Below the pieces are notes generated by a model. That model was not told the origin of the DNA. It did no database searches and saw only the letters and a program-made list of their open reading frames with translations. Of a stretch of 64,000 nt of DNA, positions 1 through 9,328 are shown one piece after another. The DNA is from Nitrospira sp. Lineage in GTDB: Bacteria; Nitrospirota; Nitrospiria; Nitrospirales; Nitrospiraceae. A program made the translations under genes and the position numbers. Position 1 is the stretch's first letter. The number at the start of each line of letters is the position of its first letter. The stretch spans positions 62,001-126,000 of the forward strand of contig JAFEBM010000010.1 of assembly GCA_018242685.1 (NCBI GenBank). Direction: 5' to 3'.

Positions 1-2
1 CT

Positions 3-500
3 CGCCCCGTTCCACCGATGCGAAACTGGCGCTACGTGACCGGTACCTTCCAAGTGAAAATTCCCGTCACGACTCCGCAAATCATGCTACGTCCAGATGA
101 AGACGCGCTAGCCGTGATGAAGTGGCGTCTACAATCCATGTCGCCGACCAACCGCTGGCATCTCGTGCTCAAGCGCTATATCGAATATGTATCGGCTCGG
201 ATCGCGGGGCTTGGCGGCAACCCCAACGCAATTCCCCCGTCGCCCAATGGGGCTCCCGGGCCCACCGGCGTCAAGGACGTGGTCGTGCATACTGGGAAGG
301 TGGTCGAGATTATCTATGATTGTTTCGGTCGCTTCGAAGCGCTTGTATTGAATGAATGCGGCGTACTGCATACATTCCAGTCACGAGAATGCGAGATTGA
401 GAAAATCGCCTTGCGGGCTTGTCGAGACTGTTTACTGCTGTCAGTTTACGTTGAAGAGAACAATCAGCAGCGGATTCGGAGGTTGGCGATCAAATGCTGA
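3..500 (+). CDS. Conserved hypothetical protein, 5' end outside the window
   Basis: The reading frame is open to the left edge, so the gene probably begins upstream; the first internal ATG is at 18. The visible protein is about 166 residues, with no signal peptide or membrane segment. It contains a basic/aromatic N-terminal half (RYVTGTF, MKWRLQSMSP) and a C-terminal half with a TGKVVEIIYDCFGRFEALVL stretch and several Cys residues. I have the impression of similar unannotated proteins in nitrifiers and other environmental bacteria but cannot name a family. No function is proposed. It is followed by about 250 bases with no supported gene. Confidence 0.55.
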   Translation, partial: RPVPPMRNWRYVTGTFQVKIPVTTPQIMLRPDEDALAVMKWRLQSMSPTNRWHLVLKRYIEYVSARIAGLGGNPNAIPPSPNGAPGPTGVKDVVVHTGKVVEIIYDCFGRFEALVLNECGVLHTFQSRECEIEKIALRACRDCLLLSVYVEENNQQRIRRLAIKC

Positions 501-752
501 TCGGTCGCGAAGCGATAGAAACGGAAACAGGCTGCCTGCGAACGGCGACCGGCCCTTTGAGTATCGGCCGCGAAGACCGCTGAGGTCACCGGAGCCGGCA
601 ACGCCTCGACACAATGCGAGCTTTCGCCGCCACCACGGCATCGAACAGCGGAGGGGAATCAAGAGAGCAACGGGAATGAGTCGCCGACTCGATGATTGAT
701 CCTGGCCGTTAAGCAAGTGGCGCGGTCGTATCGAGCTCATAAGGCGCTTCCA

Positions 753-3700
753 CTATGGTCTCGTTTCCATTACAGGCCGTGAGGCGACCGTTCGGCAATC
801 GGCTTCACGTCGTTGAACGATCCGCTGTTCCATCCATCGATACAAGACCGGCAAAACCACCAGCGTCAACGCTGTGGACGAAATCAATCCACCGATGACG
901 ACAGTCGCCAATGGTCTTTGCACTTCGGAACCAGGCCCGCTTGCGAAGAGTAACGGCGTGAGTCCAAGCGCCGCCACGGTCGCAGTCATCAGCACAGGAC
1001 GCAACCGCAAGACCATGCCAGTGAGCACTGCTTCGTCCAACGGCATCCCCTGCTCCCGCAGCTGGGTGATGTAGGCAATTTTCACTACCCCATTGAGCAC
1101 CGCCACACCGAACAAGGCAATGAAGCCGACGGACGCCGGAACTGAAAGATACAGCCCACTCAACAACAACGCCAGCAAGCCGCCGACCATGGCGAACGGA
1201 ATCGCGAGGAGAATGAGCGCCGCGTGCCGCAGATTTCCAAACGTGAAATAGAGCAACAAAAAGATCAGGCCGATGACCAGCGGTACGACCACGGCTAGCC
1301 GCGCCATGGCCTGCTGTTGATTTTCGAATTGACCACCCCACGTGACATAATAGCCCGGCGGCAGCTGCACCAGACGTGCGACTCCTGTTTGAGCCTCTTC
1401 TACGGCGCCGACCAGATCGCGTCCGACCACATTCGCCTCGATCACGATCCGGCGACTCGCATGCTCACGACTGATTTGCGCCGGTCCTTCCACAATTCGA
1501 ATGTCGGCCAGCTCGCGAAGAGGAATTCGTGAGCCGTCCGGGGCTGTCACCCACAAGGCCGCAATGGTCTCCACATCGGTGCGCCGATCGTCGGGAAACC
1601 GCACCATGATCGGAAAACGCCACTGTCCTTCGAACACCTCTCCGGCAGCAATGCCGACACCGACGGCTTCAATCACTTCCGTGATCTCCGCGACGTTGAT
1701 CCCATATCGCGCAATCCTGGCACGGTCGATGTCGATCTTCAGATAATACAGGCCCGACACCTGCTCGACTCGTAGATCGGAAATGCCGCGCACCTGCCGC
1801 AGCGCCCGCGAGATTTCGTCCGCCTTCACCCGCAAGGTCTCAAGGTCATCGCCGAACAGTTTAATGGCGACCTGAGATCGAACTCCCGAGACTAGTTCAT
1901 CAACGCGCATGGCAATCGGCTGTGAAAGCCCGAACAAAATACCGGGCACTTGCTCCAGCCGCAGGCGGACCTGCTCCTCGATCTCAGTTTTGGACTGCGT
2001 CTGCCACGCGGACTCTGGCTTGAGCAAGATATACATATCGCTGAGTTCCATTCCCATTGGATCCGTCCCCAATTCATTGGCTCCCGTGCGAGAAATCACG
2101 GAGCGCACGTCCGGTATGTCCAGCAACAACCGTTCGACGTCCCCTGCAATTTTCAGCGATTCGCTGAGGCCGATGCTCGGAAGGCGCACCAGATTCACCA
2201 CGATCGATCCTTCGTCCATGATCGGCACGAATTCCCGACCGATGAACGGAACCAGCGCCGCCCCGCCGACGAGCACGCCGGCCGCCCCGAAGACGACCAG
2301 GTGAGTCTTGCCGATGGCGCCCTCCAACATCCGGCGATACAGCCGTCGCCCGCGCGCCAACACAGGCCCGCCCTCCTGCGCGGCATGAGGTTTCATAAGC
2401 ACGGCTGCCAGCACCGGAACCACCGTCATCGACAGCACCAAGGAGCTCAGGAGAGCGATCACCACCGTCAGGGCCAGCGGAATAAACATCTTGCCTTCCA
2501 TTCCTTGGAGTGTCAGAAGTGGAACAAAGGTCAATGCAATGATCAACTCCCCGAACAGACTTGGCTTCCGCACTTCCAGGACAGCGCGCAAAACCACGGG
2601 CAACCGTTCCGATACGGTGTTCAGAGGAACTGGGCCTTCTGACTGCTCACTCAAGTGACGCTCCACGTTCTCCACCTGCACGATGGCCGCATCGACGATC
2701 ATTCCCAGCGAGATAGCCAAACCGCCCAAGGACATCAGATTCGCCGACAGGCCGACCTGCTGCATGATGATGAATGTGGCCAACGTGGCCAGAGGCAAGG
2801 TCAGCGCGACGACGAGCGCGCCACGAAGATTTCTCAAGAACAGATACAAGACGAGTATCACGACCGTGGCGCCCTCCAACAGGGCACGCTCGACCGTTGC
2901 AAGAGCTCGAACAATCAGTTCAATGCGGTCATAGAACGGCGATAGCGTGACACCGGCCGGCAATACCCGGTTGACCAACTCGACGGCGTCTTTCACTCCC
3001 AAGACAATTTCCCGACTATTGCCGCCTCGGAGCATGACGGTAATGCCTTCGAGCACCTCACCCTTCCCGTCACGCGTGACACCACCCAATCGGATCGCCG
3101 TTCCTTGTCTGACTTGCGCGACATCCCGGAGATAAATCGGCGTGCCTTTGTGTGCCGCCACCACGATCTGTTCCAAATCCTCCGCAGAGCGGGCCAGTCC
3201 CACCCCATAGACGACCAACTTATCCCCACCCTGCTCGATATAACTGCCTCCGGCATTTTGGTTGTTCCCTGCTACGGCAGCCTGCACCTGGCGCAAGGTG
3301 AGTTCAAAGCTCGTCAATCGATTAGGATCGACGAGCACTTCATACTGTTTCGAGAAGCCGCCCAATGTATCGACATCCGCCAAGCCCGGGACTGCTCGCA
3401 ACATCGGACGGATCACCCAATCTTGAAGGGTCCGCAAATCCATCAGCGACTGCGTCTCCCCCTCGACAAGGTACATGAAGACTTCACTGAGTCCCGTACT
3501 GACCGGCCCCAGCATAGGCTCAGCGCTTTGTGGAAGGCCGGATCGCGCCCGAAGTATCCGTTCCAAGACGAGTTGTCTGGCGAAATAAATGTCCATCCTG
3601 TCTTCAAACACGACCGTAATCACCGAGATCCCGAATCGCGATACCGACCGGAGTTCGGTTTTGCCCGGCAAATTCGTCAACTCGATCTCCAAGGGAAACG

Positions 3701-3896
3701 TCACAAGACGTTCGATTTCGGAAGGCGCTAAAGCGGGCGCTCGAGTGATGACTTGAACTTGGACGGAAGTGACGTCGGGGAACGCGTCGATCGGCAGATG
3801 GCGGAATGATGCTACGCCGCCCCCAATAAGTCCGAGAACGACCAGCAGCACGAGAAGTCGTTGCTCTAACGCGTTCCGGATCAGCCGTTCGATCAT
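753..3896 (-). CDS. Heavy-metal efflux RND pump (CzcA/CusA family)
   Basis: The 1047-residue inner-membrane proton/metal antiporter is the pump of a tripartite efflux system. The N-terminal membrane helix and the first porter domain (IDAFPDVTSVQVQV) are typical of HME-RND proteins. TM4 carries GGLAISLGMIVDAAIVQVENVER, in which the Asp belongs to the proton relay; the CusA signature in the second pump of this window is different. The second periplasmic domain and the last TM bundle are complete. The ATG overlaps the stop of the adaptor gene by 4 bp (ATGA), so translation is probably coupled. The sequence does not settle the substrate; Co/Zn/Cd/Ni or Cu are possible. Confidence 0.93.
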   Translation of the reverse strand: MIERLIRNALEQRLLVLLVVLGLIGGGVASFRHLPIDAFPDVTSVQVQVITRAPALAPSEIERLVTFPLEIELTNLPGKTELRSVSRFGISVITVVFEDRMDIYFARQLVLERILRARSGLPQSAEPMLGPVSTGLSEVFMYLVEGETQSLMDLRTLQDWVIRPMLRAVPGLADVDTLGGFSKQYEVLVDPNRLTSFELTLRQVQAAVAGNNQNAGGSYIEQGGDKLVVYGVGLARSAEDLEQIVVAAHKGTPIYLRDVAQVRQGTAIRLGGVTRDGKGEVLEGITVMLRGGNSREIVLGVKDAVELVNRVLPAGVTLSPFYDRIELIVRALATVERALLEGATVVILVLYLFLRNLRGALVVALTLPLATLATFIIMQQVGLSANLMSLGGLAISLGMIVDAAIVQVENVERHLSEQSEGPVPLNTVSERLPVVLRAVLEVRKPSLFGELIIALTFVPLLTLQGMEGKMFIPLALTVVIALLSSLVLSMTVVPVLAAVLMKPHAAQEGGPVLARGRRLYRRMLEGAIGKTHLVVFGAAGVLVGGAALVPFIGREFVPIMDEGSIVVNLVRLPSIGLSESLKIAGDVERLLLDIPDVRSVISRTGANELGTDPMGMELSDMYILLKPESAWQTQSKTEIEEQVRLRLEQVPGILFGLSQPIAMRVDELVSGVRSQVAIKLFGDDLETLRVKADEISRALRQVRGISDLRVEQVSGLYYLKIDIDRARIARYGINVAEITEVIEAVGVGIAAGEVFEGQWRFPIMVRFPDDRRTDVETIAALWVTAPDGSRIPLRELADIRIVEGPAQISREHASRRIVIEANVVGRDLVGAVEEAQTGVARLVQLPPGYYVTWGGQFENQQQAMARLAVVVPLVIGLIFLLLYFTFGNLRHAALILLAIPFAMVGGLLALLLSGLYLSVPASVGFIALFGVAVLNGVVKIAYITQLREQGMPLDEAVLTGMVLRLRPVLMTATVAALGLTPLLFASGPGSEVQRPLATVVIGGLISSTALTLVVLPVLYRWMEQRIVQRREADCRTVASRPVMETRP

Positions 3897-5116
3897 AGCG
3901 GGCCTCCTGTCGGCATCTGTCCCCGGAGCATCTCAGACTTCAGCGCATAGCTCCCTTGCGTCACCACTTCGTCTCCGGCGGCCAGCCCTGTGATGACCTG
4001 GACATACTCGGTCGCGGTCTGGGCGAAGGTCACCTCGCGAGGTTCGAACCGACGCGGTCCCTGTACGACGAAGGCAACCTGCCGGTTGCCCATCTGCTGC
4101 ACCGCCGCACGTGGGACGCTCAAGACGGATTGCTCGTCCGTCACCAAGAGGACTTCGGCAAACATCTCGGGCCGCAATCTGCCGTCAAGGTTGGGCACCT
4201 CCGCGCGCGCCATGATTGTCCTGGTGGCCGGATCGATTACGGCGCCGACATAGGTGATGACCCCTCGAAACGTCGTGTTCGGATAGGCCGACACCCGCAC
4301 TTCGATGGTCAGCCCTGTTTTCAATCGACCGGCCTGTTGTTCCGGAAAATCGGCGCGCACCCACACGGTCGAGAGATCCGCCACCGTAAACAGGATCTTA
4401 TTGGGGTCGACGACCTCACCGATCGTCGCCTTCCGATCGATTACTTCACCGCGAAAGGGGGCCCGGAGGAACACTTGCGCGACTTCGGCATGAGGCAATG
4501 TCTTAGCCGCCAAGCGCTGGATCTCCCGCTCCGTCATGCCGAGCAAATGCAGCTTTTCCTCTGCTTCGTGTAAATCGGCTCGCACGTTCTCATAGTCGGC
4601 CTCGCGCCGTTGCTGTTCACCCGCGCCGATTGCGCCACGATCCAGCAGGGCTTCAGCGCGTTCGAGCGCTTTTTTCGTGACGCCCAGGACATTCCGCGCT
4701 TTGCGATATTCCAGTTGAGCCTCTCCAAAGGCAGGACTATCGAGCAGCAGAAGCCGGTCGCCTCCTCTCACTCGGTCTCCGAAGTCGGCATACACGACCA
4801 CGATGCGGCCTGGAACTCTCGCGCTGAGGTGTGCCAATCGATTTTCATTGACCAAAATCTTTCCGGCCTGGGCTTTGAGAGAGGTCCGGATGGGGCGAAG
4901 AGCGACTCGTTCGGTATGAAGATGGGCAAGGATCGGACTTCCTTCCGGCAATTCGAGAATACCGGGCTCCAATTGAGATGCCGTTGCTGCCGGAGGCGAC
5001 GGCTTCGGAGCATCCTCTTGCTTTGACTGACACGACAGGTTGACCGTGGCGATCAAAAGAAACGGAACGATCCGCAGTGAGACTAACGAGCCACACATGA
5101 CACAATGAACGCTCAT
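3893..5116 (-). CDS. Efflux RND periplasmic adaptor subunit (membrane fusion protein)
   Basis: The 407-residue adaptor links the RND pump to the outer-membrane channel. The N-terminus is hydrophobic and ends in VNLSC, a plausible though imperfect lipobox. It is followed by a biotinyl-lipoyl hybrid domain (ARVPGRIVVVYADFGDRVRGG), a coiled-coil hairpin at about residues 145-205, and a beta-barrel region (GEVVDPNKILFTVADLSTVWV) as in CzcB/CusB-type proteins. The start ATG overlaps the TolC-like stop (CCATGA) and has a GGGAG ribosome site 7 bases upstream. Its 3' end overlaps the pump start. No His-rich or Met-rich metal tract is present, unlike the second adaptor in this window. Confidence 0.9.
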   Translation of the reverse strand: MSVHCVMCGSLVSLRIVPFLLIATVNLSCQSKQEDAPKPSPPAATASQLEPGILELPEGSPILAHLHTERVALRPIRTSLKAQAGKILVNENRLAHLSARVPGRIVVVYADFGDRVRGGDRLLLLDSPAFGEAQLEYRKARNVLGVTKKALERAEALLDRGAIGAGEQQRREADYENVRADLHEAEEKLHLLGMTEREIQRLAAKTLPHAEVAQVFLRAPFRGEVIDRKATIGEVVDPNKILFTVADLSTVWVRADFPEQQAGRLKTGLTIEVRVSAYPNTTFRGVITYVGAVIDPATRTIMARAEVPNLDGRLRPEMFAEVLLVTDEQSVLSVPRAAVQQMGNRQVAFVVQGPRRFEPREVTFAQTATEYVQVITGLAAGDEVVTQGSYALKSEMLRGQMPTGGPL

Positions 5117-6372
5117 GGTAATTCTCCCACCGCACGCTCCAGCCTGACCAGCGCGATGGAATGATCGGCTTGCGCTTGAGCATATTCGAGCAGAGTCTGG
5201 CGATAGACGCGCTGCGCGTCGATGACTTCGAGCAGGCTGGTCGCTCCATGTCGAAAACTGAACTGGGCGATGTCGAGGGCTTCTTTCGCTTGATGCAGGA
5301 GCCCTTGTTCAAACACCTTCATCTGCGCTTGGGCGGTCTGCATGTCCTGAAAATGCTGAGTGATGGTCTGTTCCAGTTCCTGCTGCATTCGATCTCGTTC
5401 CGCTTGCGCTTCTCGGTGGGCCCCCATCGCCGCCCCGATTTCTCCCTGTCGGCGGTACCAAATGGGCAGTGCCACACTCAATCCTGCCGTCATAGATTCA
5501 TCGCCGGCTTCCCGATGATACTGGCCGATCACCGAGACATTCGGGATGCGTGCTGCGCGCTCATGTTCGATCGTGTGTTCGGCTTGCTCGACCACTTTCT
5601 GCTGTCGGCGAAGCGCGGGCTGTCGCTCGGTTGCCTGATTCATCAGTGTGTGGAGTTCCAAGCCGGCCCTCACCGTTTCAAACTCTCCTTGGACGGCAAA
5701 TGATTCTCCCAGGGCCTTGCCTGTCACCGTATTGAGTTTGGCGCGGGCCACGAGAAACGCATTGTCCGCCCTCGCCAGATCCTTTTGAGCTTTTTGGAGT
5801 TCGACGGTCGCCTTGATGAGCTCGAATTTCGGCGCCTCCTTGGTGCTGACGCGCGCGCTCACCAATTTCATGAGGTCTTCGACCGTCTTCAGATTCTCTC
5901 TCGCAAGTCGTGCGTCTTGTTGCGCGAAGAGCAATTGGAAGAACGCCCCTTTTGTGTCGGCCATGACCGACACTTTTGTTTGATCAATGCCGGCAAGCGC
6001 GCCCCCTACGCCCGCGTCAGCGACGCGTTGTCTGGCTGCGCGTTTGCCTAGCCACTCAAGCGGCTGCTGCACCGTAATCGTCCGTTCGGTGATGGAGACG
6101 CCGTTTGCAGGATCACGAATCGACCCTCGGCCGGCGGATCCCATGATGGTGGGATTCAGATAGGCGTCGGCCATGATCCGTTGACTCTGGCTCTGTTCCA
6201 AGACTGCTTCCGCGCCTTTCACCTTAGGGTTGTGTTGAAGCGCAAGTTGTATGACTTGACCCAGCGTGTATCCGCTTGGGTTCAGTTCTGCGGCATGGCC
6301 CGTTCGATAAAACCCGGATATCATCGCGCATCCAAACACGGCCATGATTCCGCAAACGAGTGCAGGTCTCAT
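5113..6372 (-). CDS. TolC-family outer-membrane efflux channel
   Basis: About 419 residues, with an OEP/TolC repeat structure: a signal peptide (MRPALVCGIMAVFG..., ending near GHAAEL), then two long alpha-helical hairpin halves rich in Ala/Gln/Glu, and a final motif LLEVIDAQRVYRQTLLEYAQA typical of CzcC/CusC channels. The start is set at 6372 because GGGGAGG lies 6 bases upstream; longer in-frame starts lack such a site. It is the first transport gene of the three-gene efflux operon and overlaps the adaptor gene by 4 bp. Confidence 0.9.
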   Translation of the reverse strand: MRPALVCGIMAVFGCAMISGFYRTGHAAELNPSGYTLGQVIQLALQHNPKVKGAEAVLEQSQSQRIMADAYLNPTIMGSAGRGSIRDPANGVSITERTITVQQPLEWLGKRAARQRVADAGVGGALAGIDQTKVSVMADTKGAFFQLLFAQQDARLARENLKTVEDLMKLVSARVSTKEAPKFELIKATVELQKAQKDLARADNAFLVARAKLNTVTGKALGESFAVQGEFETVRAGLELHTLMNQATERQPALRRQQKVVEQAEHTIEHERAARIPNVSVIGQYHREAGDESMTAGLSVALPIWYRRQGEIGAAMGAHREAQAERDRMQQELEQTITQHFQDMQTAQAQMKVFEQGLLHQAKEALDIAQFSFRHGATSLLEVIDAQRVYRQTLLEYAQAQADHSIALVRLERAVGELP

Positions 6373-6476
6373 GTGGTCCTCCCCTGTCGGCGCCATGGTG
6401 ACCCGCCTCCATAAAAGAGACGGGCATGAAGCGCCGATCAAATAAATCGAACCGTCAGTAGCGATATACAGCGAGG

Positions 6477-6947
6477 TCAGACGGAAGGAGGCGCACGAGA
6501 TGGAAGACTGGTCGTGAGGGAAAGATTCGTTAGTGGAAGATCGGGTTGCGGCCGCCAGGCGGCAGGAGCCCTGATAGGTTGATTCGCAGAGAAGGAATGT
6601 GCGGCCACATCCAAGGCGGTGCCTTTGCCGACTTGCGGCTCGGCGGAAGACGCGAGAATCAAGTCGATTTCAGGGTGCTCCGCTCCATGGAACGGTTGCG
6701 CAATCAGATGAAGCGGGCAGCTGGATTCCTTGGCTGCAACCGAGCCATGGTCGTAGATCGCGAACTCACAGCTCAGGTCCGGTGAAAAAACCGTATGGAC
6801 CGTGCCGCCATGGACATGACCGGCTTCTCCATGGTGATGATCGGCCTCAGGATGGATATGGACCAAGGGCGCGGCAAGCATCCATAAGGCCGCCCATGTA
6901 AGGACTGCCATGCGAAACCACGATATGCTGCTAAACCTCGGTTGCAT
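6477..6947 (-). CDS. Small His-rich secreted protein with RAPP tail
   Basis: This 156-residue protein has an N-terminal hydrophobic signal (to about residue 28) and then a His cluster (HIHPEADHHHGEAGHVHGG). Two Cys follow (DLSCEF, SSCPLHL), and the C-terminus is SRAPPSV. It sits directly upstream of and in line with the TolC-adaptor-RND genes, about 100 bp from the channel start. The composition suggests periplasmic metal binding; this is inference. The C-terminal tail matches that of four other small secreted proteins in this window (33.8, 35.5, 38.9 and 43.9 kb). The overall design resembles DUF2946-type proteins found beside copper genes, but I cannot confirm membership. Confidence 0.7.
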   Translation of the reverse strand: MQPRFSSISWFRMAVLTWAALWMLAAPLVHIHPEADHHHGEAGHVHGGTVHTVFSPDLSCEFAIYDHGSVAAKESSCPLHLIAQPFHGAEHPEIDLILASSAEPQVGKGTALDVAAHSFSANQPIRAPAAWRPQPDLPLTNLSLTTSLPSRAPPSV

Positions 6948-7064
6948 TGTGAACTCAGCCTAGCACAGTCCTGTAATTGCATCAATTAACGCTACTCTTG
7001 TATGGCGTAACTGGTTCATCCGTCGGTCCGTAACGGCTTCGGGCTGCTTAAATGCAGGTGTAAG

Positions 7065-7093
7065 TTGACGCTCAAGATAACGTGGTGTTAAAA
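7065..7093 (+). promoter_or_regulatory. Possible promoter of the restriction nuclease gene, leaderless start
   Basis: A TTGACG -35-like box (7065-7070) lies 17 bases from TTAAAA (7088-7093), a weak -10. Initiation about 7 bases downstream would coincide with the GTG start at 7101, and no ribosome-binding site precedes that GTG. A leaderless transcript would fit; the -10 match is poor. Confidence 0.25.
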
Positions 7094-7100
7094 CCCACAC

Positions 7101-7544
7101 GTGCTACACGATCCTCACCACTTCGTTTTTGAGATTGATCGCGCCATCCGCACTCAAATTGTTGAAAAGCTGGAAGCCTCGCCTGAGCTGGAACTGACTG
7201 AAAGGGTAGCTCCGCAGCTCAAAGGAGTGTATGTCCTTTACCGGAAAGGGAAGCTGGTCTATGCCGGGAAAGCTTTGCACACGACTCTCAGGAGGCGTCT
7301 GGCGGAACATGCAAGAAAAATAGCTTGCCGGGACAACTTATCGTCAGAAGAAATTACCTGTAGATTTTTGACGATAGATAGTGATTGGTTTGTGAGAGCT
7401 GCCGAGGATGCGCTGATAACCAACTATAAGCCGTTATGGAACTCAAGCGGTTTCGGCAGTCATGTGCCTGGGAAAGGTCGACCGGGTATTAGAATGAGCA
7501 AGTGGGATAAGGACTTTCCGTTGCGCAATCCTAACGCTTCCTGA
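7101..7544 (+). CDS. GIY-YIG restriction endonuclease, Eco29kI-like
   Basis: A 147-residue protein with all landmarks of a GIY-YIG nuclease. It has GVYVLY and VYAGKA (the two Tyr motifs), an Arg-rich helix (LRRRLAEHA), a Glu in AAEDALI, and Asn in YKPLWNSSG. The stretch WNSSGFGSHVPGKGR followed by SKWDKDFP matches what I recall as the Eco29kI-family C-terminal signature. The start is GTG 7101; an in-frame TAA at 7089 excludes an earlier one. Its 3' end overlaps the convergent methyltransferase gene by 14 bp, a typical compact type II pair. It is shorter than Eco29kI (a little over 200 residues as I recall), so activity is not certain. Confidence 0.75.
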   Translation: MLHDPHHFVFEIDRAIRTQIVEKLEASPELELTERVAPQLKGVYVLYRKGKLVYAGKALHTTLRRRLAEHARKIACRDNLSSEEITCRFLTIDSDWFVRAAEDALITNYKPLWNSSGFGSHVPGKGRPGIRMSKWDKDFPLRNPNAS

Positions 7545-8862
7545 GGATGACTGCACTTTCATAGAGTGAGCCCAAGCTCTGCAAGCCACGCCTCACAGAC
7601 GACTTCGTAATGCTTGCCCCGACACGCTTTTCTCGGAGTGGGACAATACGTTCAAGACGTAACCCGTTTGTCTCTGCAATATCCGCAAGGATCCGATCCG
7701 TGGCGATGTTGAGTCCCTGGATAATAGAATTACCGATCACGATGACTCCCGCGCCGCCTCTTCTCAGTACTCGTCGAAGAATCTGCGCGAATCGATTGCA
7801 GTCATTAAAATATGTGGTGACGTAGTTAGCCCATCCCTCTCCACCATAGGCTCCGGCATCGGTTCGTATCTCTCGGAGTTCTGCGATGAGAGTCTTCAGA
7901 CCATGGTGCTCACACGTGAGTGAAATAGGATCGGCATTGCGCACGGTCTGCCAGAACTTGCCGAAATTGTCTTCTTCAAGCCGATGAAGCTCTCTGGACG
8001 ATGTGACGAAAGAAAGCCAAAACAAATGGGGTCTCGTGTTACGAATATAGTGGTAATTGTTCATATACGGCGGAGAGGTGATCATTAAATCCACCGATCC
8101 GCTGGGCAGCTCTCCATTGACTGCGAGAAAGTTCTTTGTGTAAACCTCCCGTCTCTCGTTGCCGATGTCCTTTTGATGTCCATGTAGCCACCGCACATCA
8201 GCGAGGATCTCTTCCAGTTTTGCGTTAACGATGGACGCAACATCAGCGTCCTCTAAGAGAGGCTTGCCTGCCCCCGGCCGCGAGGATAGGCTTGGCTCAT
8301 AACTATAGTTGGAAACTCCAACCAGCACTGCGCCAAGTGCAATTCTGCCGAGGTCGGCTACCTCTCTGTGAGAGTACGTATCAAGAAGCCGAAGGATATT
8401 TAGAATTTGCGGCTCTATTCGTTCAGAAAAGAAAGGAATTCGTGAAACAAATTCGGTCGGTCGATAGCGCTTCAGGTTCGGCTGATGATTTTTCCGTAGC
8501 TTAGATTCTTGCCGAATGACCTGTATCAGCTCGGCTATTTTAGCGGGAGCGAGTTCAGCAGCCGAGAGTTTTACACGCGCTGCAAGCGATGCGTAGGGAT
8601 TGATCTCGAAGCCGACGGTGTCATACCCGTGAAGAAATGCTTCGACAAGAGTTGTGCCCACACCGGCAAACGGATCGAGAACTAGAGGGCGGCGGCGTTT
8701 GCTTTGCTTCGGGAGGAACTCTCGGAAAGCATCCTGAATGAATTGTCCACTAAATCCAGCGATCCATGGCACCCATCTATGTATCGGCGCCCTACGGTTT
8801 CCCATGAACGCCGGGTCTCGAAACATGGTCTTTGGTTTGGTTGATTGGGAAACGGTAGGCAT
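7531..8862 (-). CDS. Site-specific DNA amino-methyltransferase (N4-C or N6-A)
   Basis: The protein has a SAM-binding motif LDPFAGVGTTLVEA near the N-terminus and, about 190 residues later, the catalytic motif TSPPYMNNY. Motif I preceding IV with a long insert between them fits an amino-MTase with the target-recognition region in between. SPPY is common in N4-cytosine enzymes, but N6-adenine is not excluded. No C5-cytosine motifs (PCQ/ENV) are present. Start choice is open: ATG 8862 is used here, while TTG 8916 or ATG 8826 are alternatives and none has a clear ribosome site. It is paired with the convergent GIY-YIG nuclease, and together they form a type II restriction-modification system. Confidence 0.82.
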   Translation of the reverse strand: MPTVSQSTKPKTMFRDPAFMGNRRAPIHRWVPWIAGFSGQFIQDAFREFLPKQSKRRRPLVLDPFAGVGTTLVEAFLHGYDTVGFEINPYASLAARVKLSAAELAPAKIAELIQVIRQESKLRKNHQPNLKRYRPTEFVSRIPFFSERIEPQILNILRLLDTYSHREVADLGRIALGAVLVGVSNYSYEPSLSSRPGAGKPLLEDADVASIVNAKLEEILADVRWLHGHQKDIGNERREVYTKNFLAVNGELPSGSVDLMITSPPYMNNYHYIRNTRPHLFWLSFVTSSRELHRLEEDNFGKFWQTVRNADPISLTCEHHGLKTLIAELREIRTDAGAYGGEGWANYVTTYFNDCNRFAQILRRVLRRGGAGVIVIGNSIIQGLNIATDRILADIAETNGLRLERIVPLREKRVGASITKSSVRRGLQSLGSLYESAVILRKR

Positions 8863-9215
8863 TACAGGCGGGAGTCTACCGCAACATTTGGTGGTCGTCA
8901 ATAGACTAATGCCCAATATGTCGTTGTATAGCTCGGCACAGCTCGAACTGAGCGACAGATTTCATCATGTATCCTCTGGTTACAATATGAAATCACGCGC
9001 TCTACGTCAAGATTTAATTGTTTGGCATGTAGATAGCTGCTCATCGGGTTAAGTCTGGTATGGGATCAGGCTTTGATATCTTGAGGGTCGTAGTTTCTGC
9101 CGCTCTCACTCGCTGACGCTTTCGCTCTCGTTCGTCGAACGACTGATCTCGGCCCCATACTGTATCGCCCATGCTTCTCTATTCAGATCGCAACACATGA
9201 CCTTCGACTTTGCCG
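8863..9215. other. Non-coding gap between the R-M system and the sulfite dehydrogenase operon
   Basis: About 350 bases in which I see no convincing gene or RNA. Short open frames here have no ribosome site and no recognisable protein features. The right end runs into the probable promoter of the sulfite dehydrogenase operon. Confidence 0.4.
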
Positions 9216-9244
9216 TTGAAACGACCTTGCCAATTTTCTATAGT
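9216..9244 (+). promoter_or_regulatory. Sigma70-type promoter for the sulfite dehydrogenase operon
   Basis: TTGAAA (9216-9221), a 17-base spacer and TATAGT (9239-9244) match the sigma70 consensus at 5 of 6 positions in each box. Initiation near 9251 would give a leader of about 78 bases before the ATG at 9329. Confidence 0.5.
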
Positions 9245-9268
9245 GAGTAAGAATACTCTCTGTTCGGA

Positions 9269-9300
9269 ACAGGGTGACTCCCATGACCACGTGACCCTGT
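9269..9300 (+). promoter_or_regulatory. Inverted repeat in the leader of the sulfite dehydrogenase operon
   Basis: ACAGGGT (9269-9275) and ACCCTGT (9294-9300) form a perfect 7-bp inverted repeat within the predicted 5' leader, 28 bases before the start codon. It could be an operator or an RNA hairpin; nothing else supports either reading. Confidence 0.3.
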
Positions 9301-9328
9301 GGCCGCCTGATAAATAGAGGAACATTCC

